NCBI RefSeq assembly: GCF_006517625.1
Contig: NZ_VHQI01000011.1
Span: forward strand, 62,001 to 126,000
Direction: 5' to 3'
DNA length: 64,000 nucleotides
Source of the DNA: Mixta tenebrionis
GTDB lineage: Bacteria > Pseudomonadota > Gammaproteobacteria > Enterobacterales > Enterobacteriaceae
The translations under genes and the position numbers were made by a program. Shown piece by piece: positions 37,823 to 47,414 of this stretch. The first letter of the stretch is position 1, and each line of letters begins with the position of its first letter. Below the pieces are notes generated by a model. That model made no database searches and was not told where the DNA came from. It worked only from the letters and a program-made list of their open reading frames with translations.

Positions 37823-37982
37823 TATTGAGTCATTTAAATCATTAATGGCAATGTATAGCAAAGAAAAAGAAAGTTCAACGAAGGAAAATGAAAGAAAGCG
37901 GAAACTGTGATCGGGGTAAAAGGTGGTTAAATAACTTGCTGATAAGTAATAAATTAATTGAAAGGAAAAGGATGTTTTCCCG

Positions 37983-38021
37983 CCTAAAGGAAAAGAAAGC
38001 TGGCGATATCGCTATCGCCAG
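37983..38021 (-). terminator. Terminator after agaA
   Basis: The 9-bp stem CTGGCGATA/TATCGCCAG is followed on the minus strand by CTTTCTTTTCCTTT, ~40 nt past the agaA stop. Confidence 0.65.
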
Positions 38022-38059
38022 TAAGGTAAAGAAACCCGCAACGCTACAGCGCCATAACG

Positions 38060-39193
38060 CTACAGGGCGACCGGCTGCCCCTGAATCCAGATCCGCTGTA
38101 AACGCAGTTCGTCGTTTAGCGCAATAACGTTGGCCTGCTTCCCTTCGCGAATTGACCCCAGTCGCTGGTCGATGCCCAGCAGTTTCGCCGGATGCAGCGA
38201 GGCCATATGTATGGCTTCCTCCGGCGGGACGCCGACGCGGTTGACCATATTTCTGACGGCGGCATCCAGCGACAGGGTGCTGCCCGCCAGTCCGCCGGCG
38301 GCGGTGCGTACAATACCCTCGCGCATTTCTACCGCCTGGCCGCAAAGCGTATAGGAGCCGTCCGGCATACCCGCTGCGCGCATGGCGTCGGTAATCAGGA
38401 TGAGCCGCTGCGGCGCGCAGTTGCAGCACAGCTGCATCGCCGCCGGATGCACATGATGGCCGTCGGCAATCAGCTCCAGCCAGGCGCGCCTGTCGCTAAG
38501 CCCGGCGCCGGTCATCCCTGGTTCGCGGTGGTGCAGGCCGGTCATGCCGTTAAAGCAGTGAACCAGGCCATCGGCGCCGGCATCAAACGCGGCGACGGTT
38601 TGAGCATAGCTGGCGGCGCTGTGGCCGAGCATTACCCGGACGCCGCGCTGTTTAAGGTAGCGAATCGCCTCCAGGGCGCCCGGTTTCTCCGGCGCCAGCG
38701 CCACCACGCGCAGCGTGTTTTGCGAAATGGCGATCAGCTCCGCCAGCTCCGTCAGCTGCAGCTCGCGAAACAGTTCCGGCGCATGAGCGCCTTTGTTCTG
38801 CGGCGTAAAATAAGGGCCTTCGAGATAGCTGCCCAGCACCATTGCGCCTGGGCCGCCGCTTTGGCAGCGCTGGGCAATGCGCGTCAGCGCGCCTTTGATC
38901 CCGGCCAGCGGCGCGGTCACCGTAGTCGGCAGCCAGGCGCCGACCCCCTCCCGCGCCTTATGCATCGCCAGCCTGTCCAGCGTCTCCGGCGCCTCATCCA
39001 TCACGTCATCCCCGGCGCCGCCGTGCACGTGAATGTCGATCAGGGCCGGGCAGAGCAGCTCGGCATCACGCGCCTTCACGCCAGCGGGAATCGGCTCAAT
39101 CGCCGTTATCGTGTCGTTATCGATACGAATCTGACAGTCATCAAGCCAGCCCTGCTCGCTCAGCAGACGTCTGGCGCGCAGCAGCTGGGTCAT
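38060..39193 (-). CDS. agaA: N-acetylgalactosamine-6-phosphate deacetylase AgaA
   Basis: This 377-residue amidohydrolase is of the NagA/AgaA type. Metal and substrate motifs are in order: DIHVHGGAGDD, LEGPYF, LGHSAA, HCFNGM and ITDAMRAAG. It deacetylates GalNAc-6-phosphate to galactosamine-6-phosphate in the cytoplasm. Its ATG overlaps the agaF stop by 4 bp. Assignment to AgaA rather than NagA rests mainly on its place inside the aga PTS operon. Confidence 0.93.
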   Translation of the reverse strand: MTQLLRARRLLSEQGWLDDCQIRIDNDTITAIEPIPAGVKARDAELLCPALIDIHVHGGAGDDVMDEAPETLDRLAMHKAREGVGAWLPTTVTAPLAGIKGALTRIAQRCQSGGPGAMVLGSYLEGPYFTPQNKGAHAPELFRELQLTELAELIAISQNTLRVVALAPEKPGALEAIRYLKQRGVRVMLGHSAASYAQTVAAFDAGADGLVHCFNGMTGLHHREPGMTGAGLSDRRAWLELIADGHHVHPAAMQLCCNCAPQRLILITDAMRAAGMPDGSYTLCGQAVEMREGIVRTAAGGLAGSTLSLDAAVRNMVNRVGVPPEEAIHMASLHPAKLLGIDQRLGSIREGKQANVIALNDELRLQRIWIQGQPVAL

Positions 39194-39624
39194 ATTCCTT
39201 CCTCAGCCACCGTCTCTTCGCGGCAGCGCCCCAGTTCGTCCGCGAGGCAGGTCAGCCCGCGGTGGCCGCACTCCAGCGCCTGAAGCCGGAATGCTTCGCC
39301 GCTGAGTCCGTCGCGATCCAGCACCATTTCCAGCAGCAGCTGTAAATTCGTGCCGGTAATCACCTCGCGTCCGGGTTTCTGCATCGCCAGCGTGGAGGCG
39401 ACGCGGAACGGCGTGCCGCCCAGCAGGTCAGTGAGAAAAACAATATCTTCCTGAGCGTCCAGCGCGGCGACGGCTTCCTCCAGCTGCGAGGTCAGCAGCG
39501 CGGTCGTTGAGGATTCCGGAAAATCGATAGCGATAAACTGCGGCTGCTCTCCCAGAATCTGCCTCATCGCCTGCGCCAGACCGCTGGCGAATCCGCCATG
39601 ACCGCAAAGAATAATACCTAACAT
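39190..39624 (-). CDS. agaF: PTS GalNAc EIIA component (mannose family)
   Basis: This 144-residue EIIA of the mannose/sorbose class has the phosphorylated His in ILCGHGGFASGLAQAM near residue 9 and the second motif FLTDLLGGTPFRVA. It takes phosphate from HPr and passes it to AgaV. It sits between agaE and agaA with tight spacing, as in E. coli strains that keep agaF. Confidence 0.93.
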   Translation of the reverse strand: MLGIILCGHGGFASGLAQAMRQILGEQPQFIAIDFPESSTTALLTSQLEEAVAALDAQEDIVFLTDLLGGTPFRVASTLAMQKPGREVITGTNLQLLLEMVLDRDGLSGEAFRLQALECGHRGLTCLADELGRCREETVAEEGI

Positions 39625-39639
39625 AGAAGCTCCTTCTGC

Positions 39640-40518
39640 TTACAGGAAATGGGCGAACTTGCCGACGATGCCAAGAAGTACGGTAATGCCAATCAGACGT
39701 AGCGGACTCCAGCCGCGACGCACCAGCCAGAACATGGTCAGGGTGTAAACCAGCGGCAGAAAGGCGGGCATCAGCTTATCGATCACGTCCGTTTGCAGCT
39801 TAACAACCGCGTCGCCAGCGGTGATCTCCAGCGTGGTCGCCAGGCGTACATAGGTGGCGACCAGCGCGCCGATAACCGTCATACCGACGATTGAGGCGGC
39901 GTGGCCTACTTTTTTGGTGTTGGCCTTAATCAGCGGAATGGCCGCAACGCCCATGCGGTACGCGTAATGGGCAAGACCAAAGCGCAGGCCGAGATGGACC
40001 ACATTAAACAGCACCATAAAAACTATCGCGCCGAGTATCGAACCCTGCAGCGCCAGGCTGGCGCCGATACCGCCGCAAATCGGCAGCAGCGTCAGCCAGA
40101 ACATGGCGTCGCCAATGCCGCCCAGCGGCGCGCCCACGGCGATTTTGGTGCTTTGAATACTGTTGACGTCCTGTTTGGAACGCTCCATCGCCAGAATAAT
40201 GCCGATCACAAAGGTCACCAGGAACGGATGGGTATTGAAGAAGCCCATATGCCCTTTCATGGCGCGCGCCAGATCGCGCGGATTGGTATGAATCTTTTTC
40301 AGCGCGGGCAGCAGGCCGTACAGCCAGCCGGAGGCCTGCATACGTTCATAGTTAAAAGAGGCCTGCAGCAGCATCGAGCGCCATGCGACGCGATTAATAT
40401 CTTTTTTCGTCAGATCGGCGCCGATAGACTGATCTTCATACACATCTTCGTTTACGCCGGTCAGCAGCGATGTTTCGTTTACTGCGGCATTGCTCGGGGT
40501 GGTTTGATTAGATGCCAT
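39640..40518 (-). CDS. agaE: PTS GalNAc EIID component
   Basis: This 292-residue EIID protein of the mannose family has a soluble N terminus followed by DINRVAWRSMLLQASFNYERMQASG, the NTHPFLVTFVIGI block and several membrane segments toward the C terminus. With AgaW it forms the GalNAc translocation channel. Its first 11 bp overlap the end of agaW. Confidence 0.94.
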   Translation of the reverse strand: MASNQTTPSNAAVNETSLLTGVNEDVYEDQSIGADLTKKDINRVAWRSMLLQASFNYERMQASGWLYGLLPALKKIHTNPRDLARAMKGHMGFFNTHPFLVTFVIGIILAMERSKQDVNSIQSTKIAVGAPLGGIGDAMFWLTLLPICGGIGASLALQGSILGAIVFMVLFNVVHLGLRFGLAHYAYRMGVAAIPLIKANTKKVGHAASIVGMTVIGALVATYVRLATTLEITAGDAVVKLQTDVIDKLMPAFLPLVYTLTMFWLVRRGWSPLRLIGITVLLGIVGKFAHFL

Positions 40519-41287
40519 CTTCGAATTCCTCCTGCTGTGGCTTAGAAACGGCGGGTTCCGGGTTTTTACGAAGCAGATCGATCAGCGCCATCGCCAGCGC
40601 GGCGGCGGCAATCGCCAGTACCGGCAGCTTCAGCCAGGCGGCGGCGACAAAGCCGATGATGAAGTAGGGGATGTAGACATTCTTCATCATGATCTTCAGC
40701 AGTACGGCGAAGCCGATGGCTGGCATAATGCCGCCCGCCACGCCAAGGCCGTCAATCAGGCGCTCCGGCAGTACGTCAATGGCGGTTTTGGCATGTTCGG
40801 CGCCGAAGTAAATCGGCAGGAACGCACAGAGGAAATAGAAGGTGCCGAGCGCCAGCAGGGCCAGATAGTTCACGCGTTCAATCCCGCGCGTATCTGCGTT
40901 GGCGGCCATACGGTCGCAGCGCGACATCACCCCGGACATTACCGAGAACAGGAAGGTGATGCCCATCTGCACCGCGACGGCGAAAGGCACCGCCACGCCG
41001 ACGGCGACGTCCGGTTTGACGCCGGTAGTAATAGCGAAGGTGGTACCGACAATGGTGCCGATAATTACGTTAGGCGGCTGCGCGCCGGCCAGCGGCGCCA
41101 GACCCATCCATACCAGCTCCAGCGTACCGCCGGTAAGGATACCGGTTTGCAGATCGCCCAGCACCAGGCCGACCAGCGGACCAAGCACCACCGGGCGATG
41201 CAGATGCGTTAAGCCGTTGAACATATCCAGACCGGCGATAAAGGCGAGAATGCCAAGAGCAAAGGCCTGTAACAGACTGATTTCCAT
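40508..41287 (-). CDS. agaW: PTS GalNAc EIIC component
   Basis: This 259-residue EIIC of the mannose/sorbose class has about eight membrane segments and the family block GLTHLHRPVVLGPLVGLVLGDLQTGI. The conserved GTLELVWMGLAPLAGAQPPN segment follows. It is complete; in some E. coli strains the corresponding gene is disrupted. It lies between agaV and agaE. Confidence 0.94.
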   Translation of the reverse strand: MEISLLQAFALGILAFIAGLDMFNGLTHLHRPVVLGPLVGLVLGDLQTGILTGGTLELVWMGLAPLAGAQPPNVIIGTIVGTTFAITTGVKPDVAVGVAVPFAVAVQMGITFLFSVMSGVMSRCDRMAANADTRGIERVNYLALLALGTFYFLCAFLPIYFGAEHAKTAIDVLPERLIDGLGVAGGIMPAIGFAVLLKIMMKNVYIPYFIIGFVAAAWLKLPVLAIAAAALAMALIDLLRKNPEPAVSKPQQEEFEDGI

Positions 41288-41297
41288 CGTCAGCTCC

Positions 41298-41771
41298 TTA
41301 AAGCGCTTTAAAGAGATCTAAAGCGGGTTCCGTTGGGACGCCCTGTATAAAACATTCCACGCCAGCGGCTTTCAGGCCCTGGAACGCGGCGATATCGTCG
41401 GCATCTACCGAGACGGTTTTAGCAATCTGCTGCTTGCCGTTGGCGTAGTGCATATTGCCGACGTTGATGCGCTCGATTGGCACCCCGCCCTCTACCAGCT
41501 TGAGAAAATCGGCGGGCGTTTTGCAGACCAGCAGGATTTTTTGCCGATCGGCGGCGCGATGAATGTTGTCGATCACCTTCTGTAAGGGCCAGAAGCGAAC
41601 GGCGATGCCTTCCGCCAGCACCATCTCCATCAGATTCTGCTGTACGCTATCTTCAGCAACCTCATCGTTAGCGACCAGCACCAGATTCGCCCCGGCAAAT
41701 CCAACCCACTGAACGCCAACCTGACCGTGAATCAGGCGCTCATCAATGCGGCTTAAAACAATATTTGGCAT
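41298..41771 (-). CDS. agaV: PTS GalNAc EIIB component
   Basis: This 157-residue EIIB protein of the mannose family has the phosphorylated His in RIDERLIHGQVGVQW. It is very similar to E. coli AgaV. Two ATGs lie 6 bp apart; AGAGGA is spaced correctly for the second, giving the E. coli-like start MPNIVLSRIDERL. It passes phosphate to GalNAc during transport. Confidence 0.95.
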   Translation of the reverse strand: MPNIVLSRIDERLIHGQVGVQWVGFAGANLVLVANDEVAEDSVQQNLMEMVLAEGIAVRFWPLQKVIDNIHRAADRQKILLVCKTPADFLKLVEGGVPIERINVGNMHYANGKQQIAKTVSVDADDIAAFQGLKAAGVECFIQGVPTEPALDLFKAL

Positions 41772-41791
41772 AGTCATATTCCTCTTATTTG

Positions 41792-43087
41792 TTATGCGTT
41801 ATCGCGAGGCTCGCCCTGGCAGGCGGCAAAGTAGTGATGCAGTACATCCTGGATGCGATCGATAATTAGCTCGTGCGGCGTCGCCAGCAGTTCGCCCTGG
41901 CGTACTTTCTGGTATTGCAGTGGAAGATACTGGCTGATTAACGGCAGCGGAATCGGGCTTTCCGCCAGGTTGCTTACCAGCCGGGAGAAGGCTTCATCAA
42001 TTTCACTGTCCGGCCAGTAGTAGCGTATCCGGTCGGAATAGCTGTAGCTGCGGGCGAGGCTGCAGGCATTATCGTCGCCGAAATAGTGGCTTTTCCAGTA
42101 TTCCGGGCGTTTGCGCATTACCTCTTCCAGCACCTGGCGCAGCCGGGAACAGGCGCTTTCCGGCAGCAGCTCCTGTTCAATCGCCGCCAGTGAGAATAAC
42201 GCTTCGCGCAGGGCAAAGGTTAACGCCGGGCCGACTTTCAGAATGGCAAAATGATCTTTTACCAGCTGACGTAGCGCATGGGGCGTCTGATAATCGGTGG
42301 AGTGGGCTTCAAATATCAGCGTCTCGCTGCCTTCGGTTACTTTACTCAGCGCGGCGGCGGCCTGCGGCCGGTAATCGATCACGTTGGTGTGATCGAACTC
42401 TACGCCAGGCTGAACCACCAGGGCGATAATCCGCGGCCAGACCGCCTGCAGGCCCTGGCGCGCAAAAGCCTGACGATGCGCCTCCAGCGTGGCATGCGCC
42501 GCTTCAGGCGTGGTGACGGCAAGTTCAGTCAGCGTTTCATGCGCGCCGCCGGGTACCGGCACTTCGGTGCCGATAACGTACACCAGATCGGATGCGCCAA
42601 AGTGGCGCTGGCAGGTCTCTTCGGCTATTTTTGCCAGTCGCGCCGCGCGTTCAGCGACAATTTCATCGGTCAGGGGCAGCGGATCGTCGGCGCAGGACAT
42701 GCTGCAATCAAGGTGAATCTTTTTAAAGCCCGCGGCGACGTAACTTTCAATTAGCGCATCCGCATTGGCCATCGCTTCTGCCGCCGGCAGGTTTTGCCAG
42801 CGGTTGGGACCCAGATGATCGCCGCCCAGAATCAGCTGCGCTCGCGGGAAGTTTAATGAATCGGCGAGCCGGCCGACAAAACCGTAAAAATCTGCGGGCG
42901 TCATACCGGTATAGCCGCCAAACTGATCGACCTGGTTAGACGTCGCCTCAATCAGCAGGGTGTGCTGATTTTTTTGCGCGAAGCGTAATGCGGATTCCAG
43001 TACCAGCGGATGGGCGGAGCAGACGGCATAAATCCCGTTCGTTGCGCCCTGCTTGTGCCGCGTTACCATTTCAGTAAGAAGTTTCAC
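41792..43087 (-). CDS. kbaZ: Tagatose-1,6-bisphosphate aldolase non-catalytic subunit
   Basis: This 431-residue protein is of the GatZ/KbaZ (AgaZ) family (E. coli KbaZ 426). It includes conserved blocks [27 protein letters not shown] and [16 protein letters not shown]. It is needed for stability and full activity of KbaY. It starts with GTG, which gives the E. coli-like N terminus MKLLTEMV; GGAGACG precedes it. It is the first gene of the leftward aga operon, divergent from agaR. Confidence 0.94.
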   Translation of the reverse strand: MKLLTEMVTRHKQGATNGIYAVCSAHPLVLESALRFAQKNQHTLLIEATSNQVDQFGGYTGMTPADFYGFVGRLADSLNFPRAQLILGGDHLGPNRWQNLPAAEAMANADALIESYVAAGFKKIHLDCSMSCADDPLPLTDEIVAERAARLAKIAEETCQRHFGASDLVYVIGTEVPVPGGAHETLTELAVTTPEAAHATLEAHRQAFARQGLQAVWPRIIALVVQPGVEFDHTNVIDYRPQAAAALSKVTEGSETLIFEAHSTDYQTPHALRQLVKDHFAILKVGPALTFALREALFSLAAIEQELLPESACSRLRQVLEEVMRKRPEYWKSHYFGDDNACSLARSYSYSDRIRYYWPDSEIDEAFSRLVSNLAESPIPLPLISQYLPLQYQKVRQGELLATPHELIIDRIQDVLHHYFAACQGEPRDNA

Positions 43088-43159
43088 TTTCGTCTCCGTC
43101 TCAGATGCCAGGATGCTTGCATTTCGATTCCTTTTATTTATGCTGCATTAGCGCGTCAT

Positions 43160-43175
43160 GAAAACAAAACGAAAG
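43160..43175 (+). promoter_or_regulatory. Second AgaR-type site in the kbaZ-agaR gap
   Basis: GAAAACAAAACGAAAG resembles the 15-bp AgaR site with two changes. It lies 73 bp upstream of kbaZ, in position to repress the leftward operon. Confidence 0.55.
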
Positions 43176-43300
43176 ATAGTGGTTTTTCGATCTGTTTCAC
43201 AAAAGAAGCATAATGAAAGCAGTAAGACGTAAGGCAGGTCACCTTTACGCGGTGAAAGCGGCTTGCATTTTGCGCAAAGAAAGGTGTTAATAGAATGTTC

Positions 43301-43315
43301 GAAATGAAACGAAAG
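43301..43315 (+). promoter_or_regulatory. AgaR-type operator next to agaR
   Basis: GAAATGAAACGAAAG lies 20 bp before the agaR start and is identical to the site upstream of agaS, consistent with autoregulation. Confidence 0.7.
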
Positions 43316-43334
43316 TTTTTAGCAAGGGGCCGTT

Positions 43335-44165
43335 ATGGGTAGCACTGATATTTCCTTAGATAAGCGCGTCGTGGGAACCAGCGAGCGGCGTGAACTGATT
43401 ATTCAGCGGCTGCGGCAGCAGGGAAGCGTCCAGGTTAACGATCTCTCTGCGCTATTTAATGTCTCAACCGTGACGATTCGTAACGATTTGGCGTTTCTGG
43501 AGAAGCAGGGCATTGCGGTTCGCGCCTATGGCGGCGCGCTGATCTGCGACAGCAATACGCCAGCCGTTGAGCCGTCCGTTAAGGATAAAAGCTCGCTTAA
43601 TCCCGCGTTAAAACGCGAAATCGCTCAGGAAGCGGCTAAGCTGATTGCGCCGGGCCATCGCATTATCCTCGATTCGGGAACGACGACTTATGAAGTGGCG
43701 CGTATGCTGCGTCAGCATCAGGACGTTATTGTGATGACCAGCGGTATCAACATCGGCAATGCATTGCTGGAGGCGGAAGGCGTGGAACTGCTGATGACCG
43801 GCGGGCACCTGCGCCGTCAGTCGCTCTCTTTCTATGGCGATCAGGCGGAGCAGTCGTTGCAAAACTATCACTTCGATATGCTGTTTCTTGGCGTGGACGC
43901 CATTGACGCTGAGCGCGGCGTTAGCACGCACAATGAAGATGAGGCGCGCCTGAATCGCCGCATGTGCGAGGTGGCGGAGCGGATTATCGTGGTCACCGAC
44001 TCCAGCAAATTTAACCGCTCCAGCCTGCACAAGATTATCGATATTCCACGTATTCATACCATTATTACCGATCGCGGCGTACCGGCAGAGAGCCTGCAGG
44101 AGCTGCAGAAAGCGGGCGTTGAGGTCATTCTGGTAACGGGAAGCTCTGCGGACGCGGGCAGATAA
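43335..44165 (+). CDS. agaR: DeoR-family repressor of the aga regulon
   Basis: This 276-residue DeoR regulator has an N-terminal helix-turn-helix ([36 protein letters not shown]). A sugar-phosphate-sensing domain follows ([47 protein letters not shown]). Sequence and length match E. coli AgaR. It represses the aga promoters until a GalNAc/GalN derivative accumulates. Three matching operator-like sites lie at its own promoter, before kbaZ and before agaS. Confidence 0.95.
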   Translation: MGSTDISLDKRVVGTSERRELIIQRLRQQGSVQVNDLSALFNVSTVTIRNDLAFLEKQGIAVRAYGGALICDSNTPAVEPSVKDKSSLNPALKREIAQEAAKLIAPGHRIILDSGTTTYEVARMLRQHQDVIVMTSGINIGNALLEAEGVELLMTGGHLRRQSLSFYGDQAEQSLQNYHFDMLFLGVDAIDAERGVSTHNEDEARLNRRMCEVAERIIVVTDSSKFNRSSLHKIIDIPRIHTIITDRGVPAESLQELQKAGVEVILVTGSSADAGR

Positions 44166-44166
44166 G

Positions 44167-44186
44167 GGCCGCCGGCGCCGGCGGCC
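44167..44186. repeat. 20-bp GC palindrome after agaR
   Basis: GGCCGCCGGC/GCCGGCGGCC is a perfect palindrome directly after the agaR stop, followed by GCTTCCTG. It may act as a terminator despite the poor U tract. Confidence 0.5.
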
Positions 44187-44569
44187 GCTTCCTGCATTGC
44201 CAGCGAGCAGTGGCCAACGGCTCTTCCCGTACCGCAGGCGTGAATTGAATTTAAAGTCAGCAATATCGATGCGGCAACGCGCTGCCTCAGCGAGAAAGGT
44301 TTCCGGCTGCTAAACGAGAAGAGTCCGGGGCCGGACCCTAACCCGTTTATTTAGCCCGGAAGGGCTGCTGGCGGGAGTCACGGTAACGTCGTGGCGGCGG
44401 CAGGAGGCGTAAAGCCGGTGATTTAAGCGCGTGGAACCAGGCTTAACATTGCGATATCGGCAGGGCCGTGCTTTATAGCCGCTGGCCTGGCATAGCGGTT
44501 TTAAGCCCCGCGCCATGCCAGATTCCGCCTTTCAACCGTGCCGGCAGCCTGCCCGAACGCGCCGCTTAT
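44187..44569. other. Gene-less region after agaR
   Basis: This ~380-bp region contains a short open stretch on the plus strand (~44246-44355) reading EFKVSNIDAATRCLSEKGF, which resembles the tail of an ACT or glyoxalase-type domain. It has no start and no upstream continuation, so it is at most a relic. Confidence 0.4.
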
Positions 44570-45472
44570 TTAGATTTCCACACACTCTTTTGCGGGTTTC
44601 ACACGGCTTAAGGTGATTTCCTTATTAATATATTTCCTGAATAGCGCCCTTGTCGCGTAGATCGGACCAACGCCGATCAGCGCATACATCAGCTTAATAA
44701 TGAACTGAGATATAATCATCGTCTTGATGGTTTCGATACTCAGTACATTATAAAAGGCCAGCGTACAGAAAATGACGCTGTCGATAGCCGAAGCGATGAC
44801 GTTGCTGGTGATAACGCGGATAAAAAGATATCTGGAGTTGGTCAGCTCTTTAATTTTGCACAGTATCATTGAGTTGATGTTTTCAGATATCAGATAGGCG
44901 GCGGAAGAGGCGAAAAGTACCGCGATAATGCTTTGCACAAACGCGCTATAGGAGGCGTTCAGCTCCCATTCCGCCAGGCCCGGCAGCAGGCTGGTAATCC
45001 ATAGTCCGGTCACGAAAAGCGTATTAGAAACAAATGAAATAAGAATGGTTCTGCGCGCCATCTTTAAGCCATAGAACTCGTTGATAATATCAACAAAGAT
45101 AAACGAGAGCGGATAGATAAATATAGCGGGTGGTACAACAAAATTTACCACCGGAATCAGGATAGGTTTCACGCCGCTAACGGTACTTAGCAGATAGATT
45201 ACCGTTAGCGCAACGCTTAATATCAGGTAGGCGTACCAGGAACGTTCATGTCTGTCGCCAAGATCATAAGCGGTAACGGTGTTGCCATCGCCGTAAAGCC
45301 GACGGTAAAGCGCCTTAAGCTCATTAGGATTAAAGTCGTCTGAAATTTCGCTGCTCTCCAGTTCCTGTAACCCAATGGTAATATGTTTTCCGGTCGCGAG
45401 CACCATAACGTTAGCGGTTATAGTATCCGCCCGGTTAAAGCCGAGTAGCTTATACTTTTGGTTCTGTTCCAT
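44570..45472 (-). CDS. VUT-family (YhhQ-like) membrane transporter with N-terminal extension
   Basis: This 300-residue protein has a membrane part (residues ~85-285, six or more helices) that fits the YhhQ/VUT family. That family includes queuosine-precursor transporters; typical blocks here are FIYPLSFIFVDIINEFYG and ENINSMILCKIKEL. About 80 soluble residues precede it, which the ~220-residue YhhQ lacks (QKYKLLGFNRADTITANVMVLATGKHI). Its GC content is lower than the aga region. It starts 38 bp after an XRE-type regulator in the same direction, so the two are probably one operon. Substrate is unknown. Confidence 0.8.
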   Translation of the reverse strand: MEQNQKYKLLGFNRADTITANVMVLATGKHITIGLQELESSEISDDFNPNELKALYRRLYGDGNTVTAYDLGDRHERSWYAYLILSVALTVIYLLSTVSGVKPILIPVVNFVVPPAIFIYPLSFIFVDIINEFYGLKMARRTILISFVSNTLFVTGLWITSLLPGLAEWELNASYSAFVQSIIAVLFASSAAYLISENINSMILCKIKELTNSRYLFIRVITSNVIASAIDSVIFCTLAFYNVLSIETIKTMIISQFIIKLMYALIGVGPIYATRALFRKYINKEITLSRVKPAKECVEI

Positions 45473-45510
45473 CCTGTTTTCATCCTTAAAATTATTAAAG
45501 CTATACTCTG

Positions 45511-46122
45511 TTACTGGATTCTTTCTTCAATAATTGTGCCTAACAGCCATTCCTGCTCCGCGTTAAAAGGCTGGAGTCTGTCATCCGTTTTTTTAATGAA
45601 CATTCCCCTGCCTTCCGCATGGTATAACGCCAGCTGCTTGTTTTTAGGCGTGGTATTTCTCTTTATAAGCAAAATATCGCCAGGGAAGAAAATGTTGCTC
45701 ATGTTATTTTCTACCCGCATGGCGACCATATTCGACACATCGCCAAAAAACCAGGTTAAGGGACATTGCGTTGCCAGATCGCCAACCCTTTTTCCTGCGT
45801 TTATCAGAAAAGCGGATTGCGGAATGATCGGAACCGCTGCGGGATTTTTATTTCCTTCCGGGGATAGCGTGTTTTCTATTGTTTCAATATGTTCTAAATC
45901 ATAGTTTTCGATAACGTCGCAGGGGACGCCAAAAAAGTCGGCAATGCGCGAGATGGTGGAGCGCTGCACATTGTTCACCTTACCATCGAGGATCTTGTAT
46001 AAGGTGGCGCGCGTGACGCCGGTACGATTGGCGAATGAGACTTTGGTCTCGCCCCGGCTTCTCATAATATATTCTATGTTATTGATTATGTTTTCTTTTC
46101 TTTGAGAACCCGATAACTTCAT
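45511..46122 (-). CDS. XRE-type regulator with S24/LexA-like C-terminal domain
   Basis: This 203-residue protein has an XRE helix-turn-helix at ~residues 20-70 (KVSFANRTGVTRATLYKILDG). The C-terminal segment resembles the S24 repressor fold (RVENNMSNIFFPGDILLIKR). The catalytic Ser expected before Met in the SM motif is replaced (NNMSN), so self-cleavage is unlikely. The frame opens at a GTG 30 bp further up, but GGGGA before ATG 46122 is the better site. It lies upstream of the VUT transporter gene. Confidence 0.8.
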   Translation of the reverse strand: MKLSGSQRKENIINNIEYIMRSRGETKVSFANRTGVTRATLYKILDGKVNNVQRSTISRIADFFGVPCDVIENYDLEHIETIENTLSPEGNKNPAAVPIIPQSAFLINAGKRVGDLATQCPLTWFFGDVSNMVAMRVENNMSNIFFPGDILLIKRNTTPKNKQLALYHAEGRGMFIKKTDDRLQPFNAEQEWLLGTIIEERIQ

Positions 46123-47414
46123 TGATAAACATCCCCGTCGGTAGTGGCGCACGGCATGCTATAAAGAAAGCTGCTGTGTTTCAATAAGCACTGTTTTCAG
46201 ATCTGAGAGGAACTATACATTTAGCCATAATTAATGTATACGCCATTTTATTACTTTGTCTTTAAATTTTAATAAGTTAACTAATGTTTGTTATCTTTGG
46301 TGGTCATTTTTAATTTCATTTTGTCTCTTTTTGTGTTGACTTTATATGCCATAAAATATTAGGTTGTCTACATAAAGCGTACGTTCGCTATACAATAATT
46401 TTTAATTTTTTGTCTTTTCTTCCAACACCAGGGAAATACAGCGGTCAGCGGCCTCTTTGCTGACCTGCTTCCTGCCTGGCAAAGTGCCGATGTGTTCCCA
46501 TTTTCCCTCGCTGCGCGCAGCTGGCTCAGTCCACAGGCGGTTGCCGTTGGCAAAAGCTGAGGCGACGTTTTTTGGCCTGAGCCTGTCATTCCTTAAAACT
46601 CTTATTTGAATGCTTCAGCAATGAGTAATTATCCGCCATCGTAGATAAAATATAATTAATTAACTCATTATTAATGTATTAATATTATCAGTAAATTACT
46701 AATGAAGCAGAATGATAAACTTATATCGAAAATAAATATCTCACGAATGCAATAAACTCACTTAAGATGTCGGCGTTTAATAGGCGGTATAGAAATTTGC
46801 GGCTCAGGCAAGCGCTTTTCGTTTCGTTATATCGGTAGCGATCCGGCAGCTTGTCTGTCTCCAGTAATCTACAGGGCTGCGGCGTCAGCTTTTCATGCCG
46901 GCAGACGTTTAAAGATAAATCAGCAACATAAAGCAAAAACGCCAATGTATTTGATGATGTCGTGACGCCGGAAACAGAGAACGCTACGCCGTTGATGATC
47001 TGATTAATAGCAGCTAAGGTTGTAATAGCCGTGCGTAAGCGTATGGAAATAATTATATTAGTTTAATAAAAATTTTATACGTAAATAGCAAAGATGCTAT
47101 TTAGTTTTTACCGCTAATGACTGTAGCGATTTTTTCTGTATATCAAGACCGTATTGCCTGATTTACTGTCGTAACAAATATCTGCAGCTGGATTATGTGG
47201 TGATAATTACGGCAATGAAACTAATAATGTCCTGAAAAATATCCAGCATGGTAGTAAAACCGGGTGAAGCAACAACAGCAAGTTAAGCATTAACGCGAAT
47301 AACGAAAACAACATTAATAAAAATTCATTCTGTAACAGAAACAGATAAGAAAAAATTTCAAATGGCTTTTAGCCATGTTTTGTCATAATCAGAAATTTAA
47401 AATTGAGGTCTATT
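46123..47414. other. Long AT-rich gene-less region
   Basis: About 1.3 kb separates the XRE regulator from the phosphatase autotransporter. It is much more AT-rich than the first 44 kb. It includes an inverted repeat at 46214-46240 near the XRE promoter. No coding sequence with a plausible ribosome binding site or recognisable domain was found. Low GC and size suggest foreign DNA or H-NS-silenced promoters. Confidence 0.5.
46214..46240. promoter_or_regulatory. Candidate operator of the XRE regulator
   Basis: TATACATT (46214-46221) and AATGTATA (46233-46240) form a perfect 8-bp inverted repeat with an 11-bp spacer, ~92 bp upstream of the XRE start. The geometry suits a dimeric repressor. Confidence 0.55.

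Larger units (their letters stand above)
37755..38059. other. agaA-agaS intergenic region with internal promoter
   Basis: This 305-bp AT-rich gap holds the end of the agaA transcript and an AgaR-controlled promoter for agaS-kbaY. No coding sequence is supported. Confidence 0.6.

Noticed and set aside
44246..44355. Plus-strand stretch EFKVSNIDAATRCLSEKGF resembling an ACT or glyoxalase domain tail
   Set aside because: There is no start codon or continuous upstream frame; at best a short relic of uncertain family.
46368..46589. Leftward 73-codon frame in the AT-rich gap
   Set aside because: No ribosome binding site and no recognisable domain; composition does not stand out as coding.
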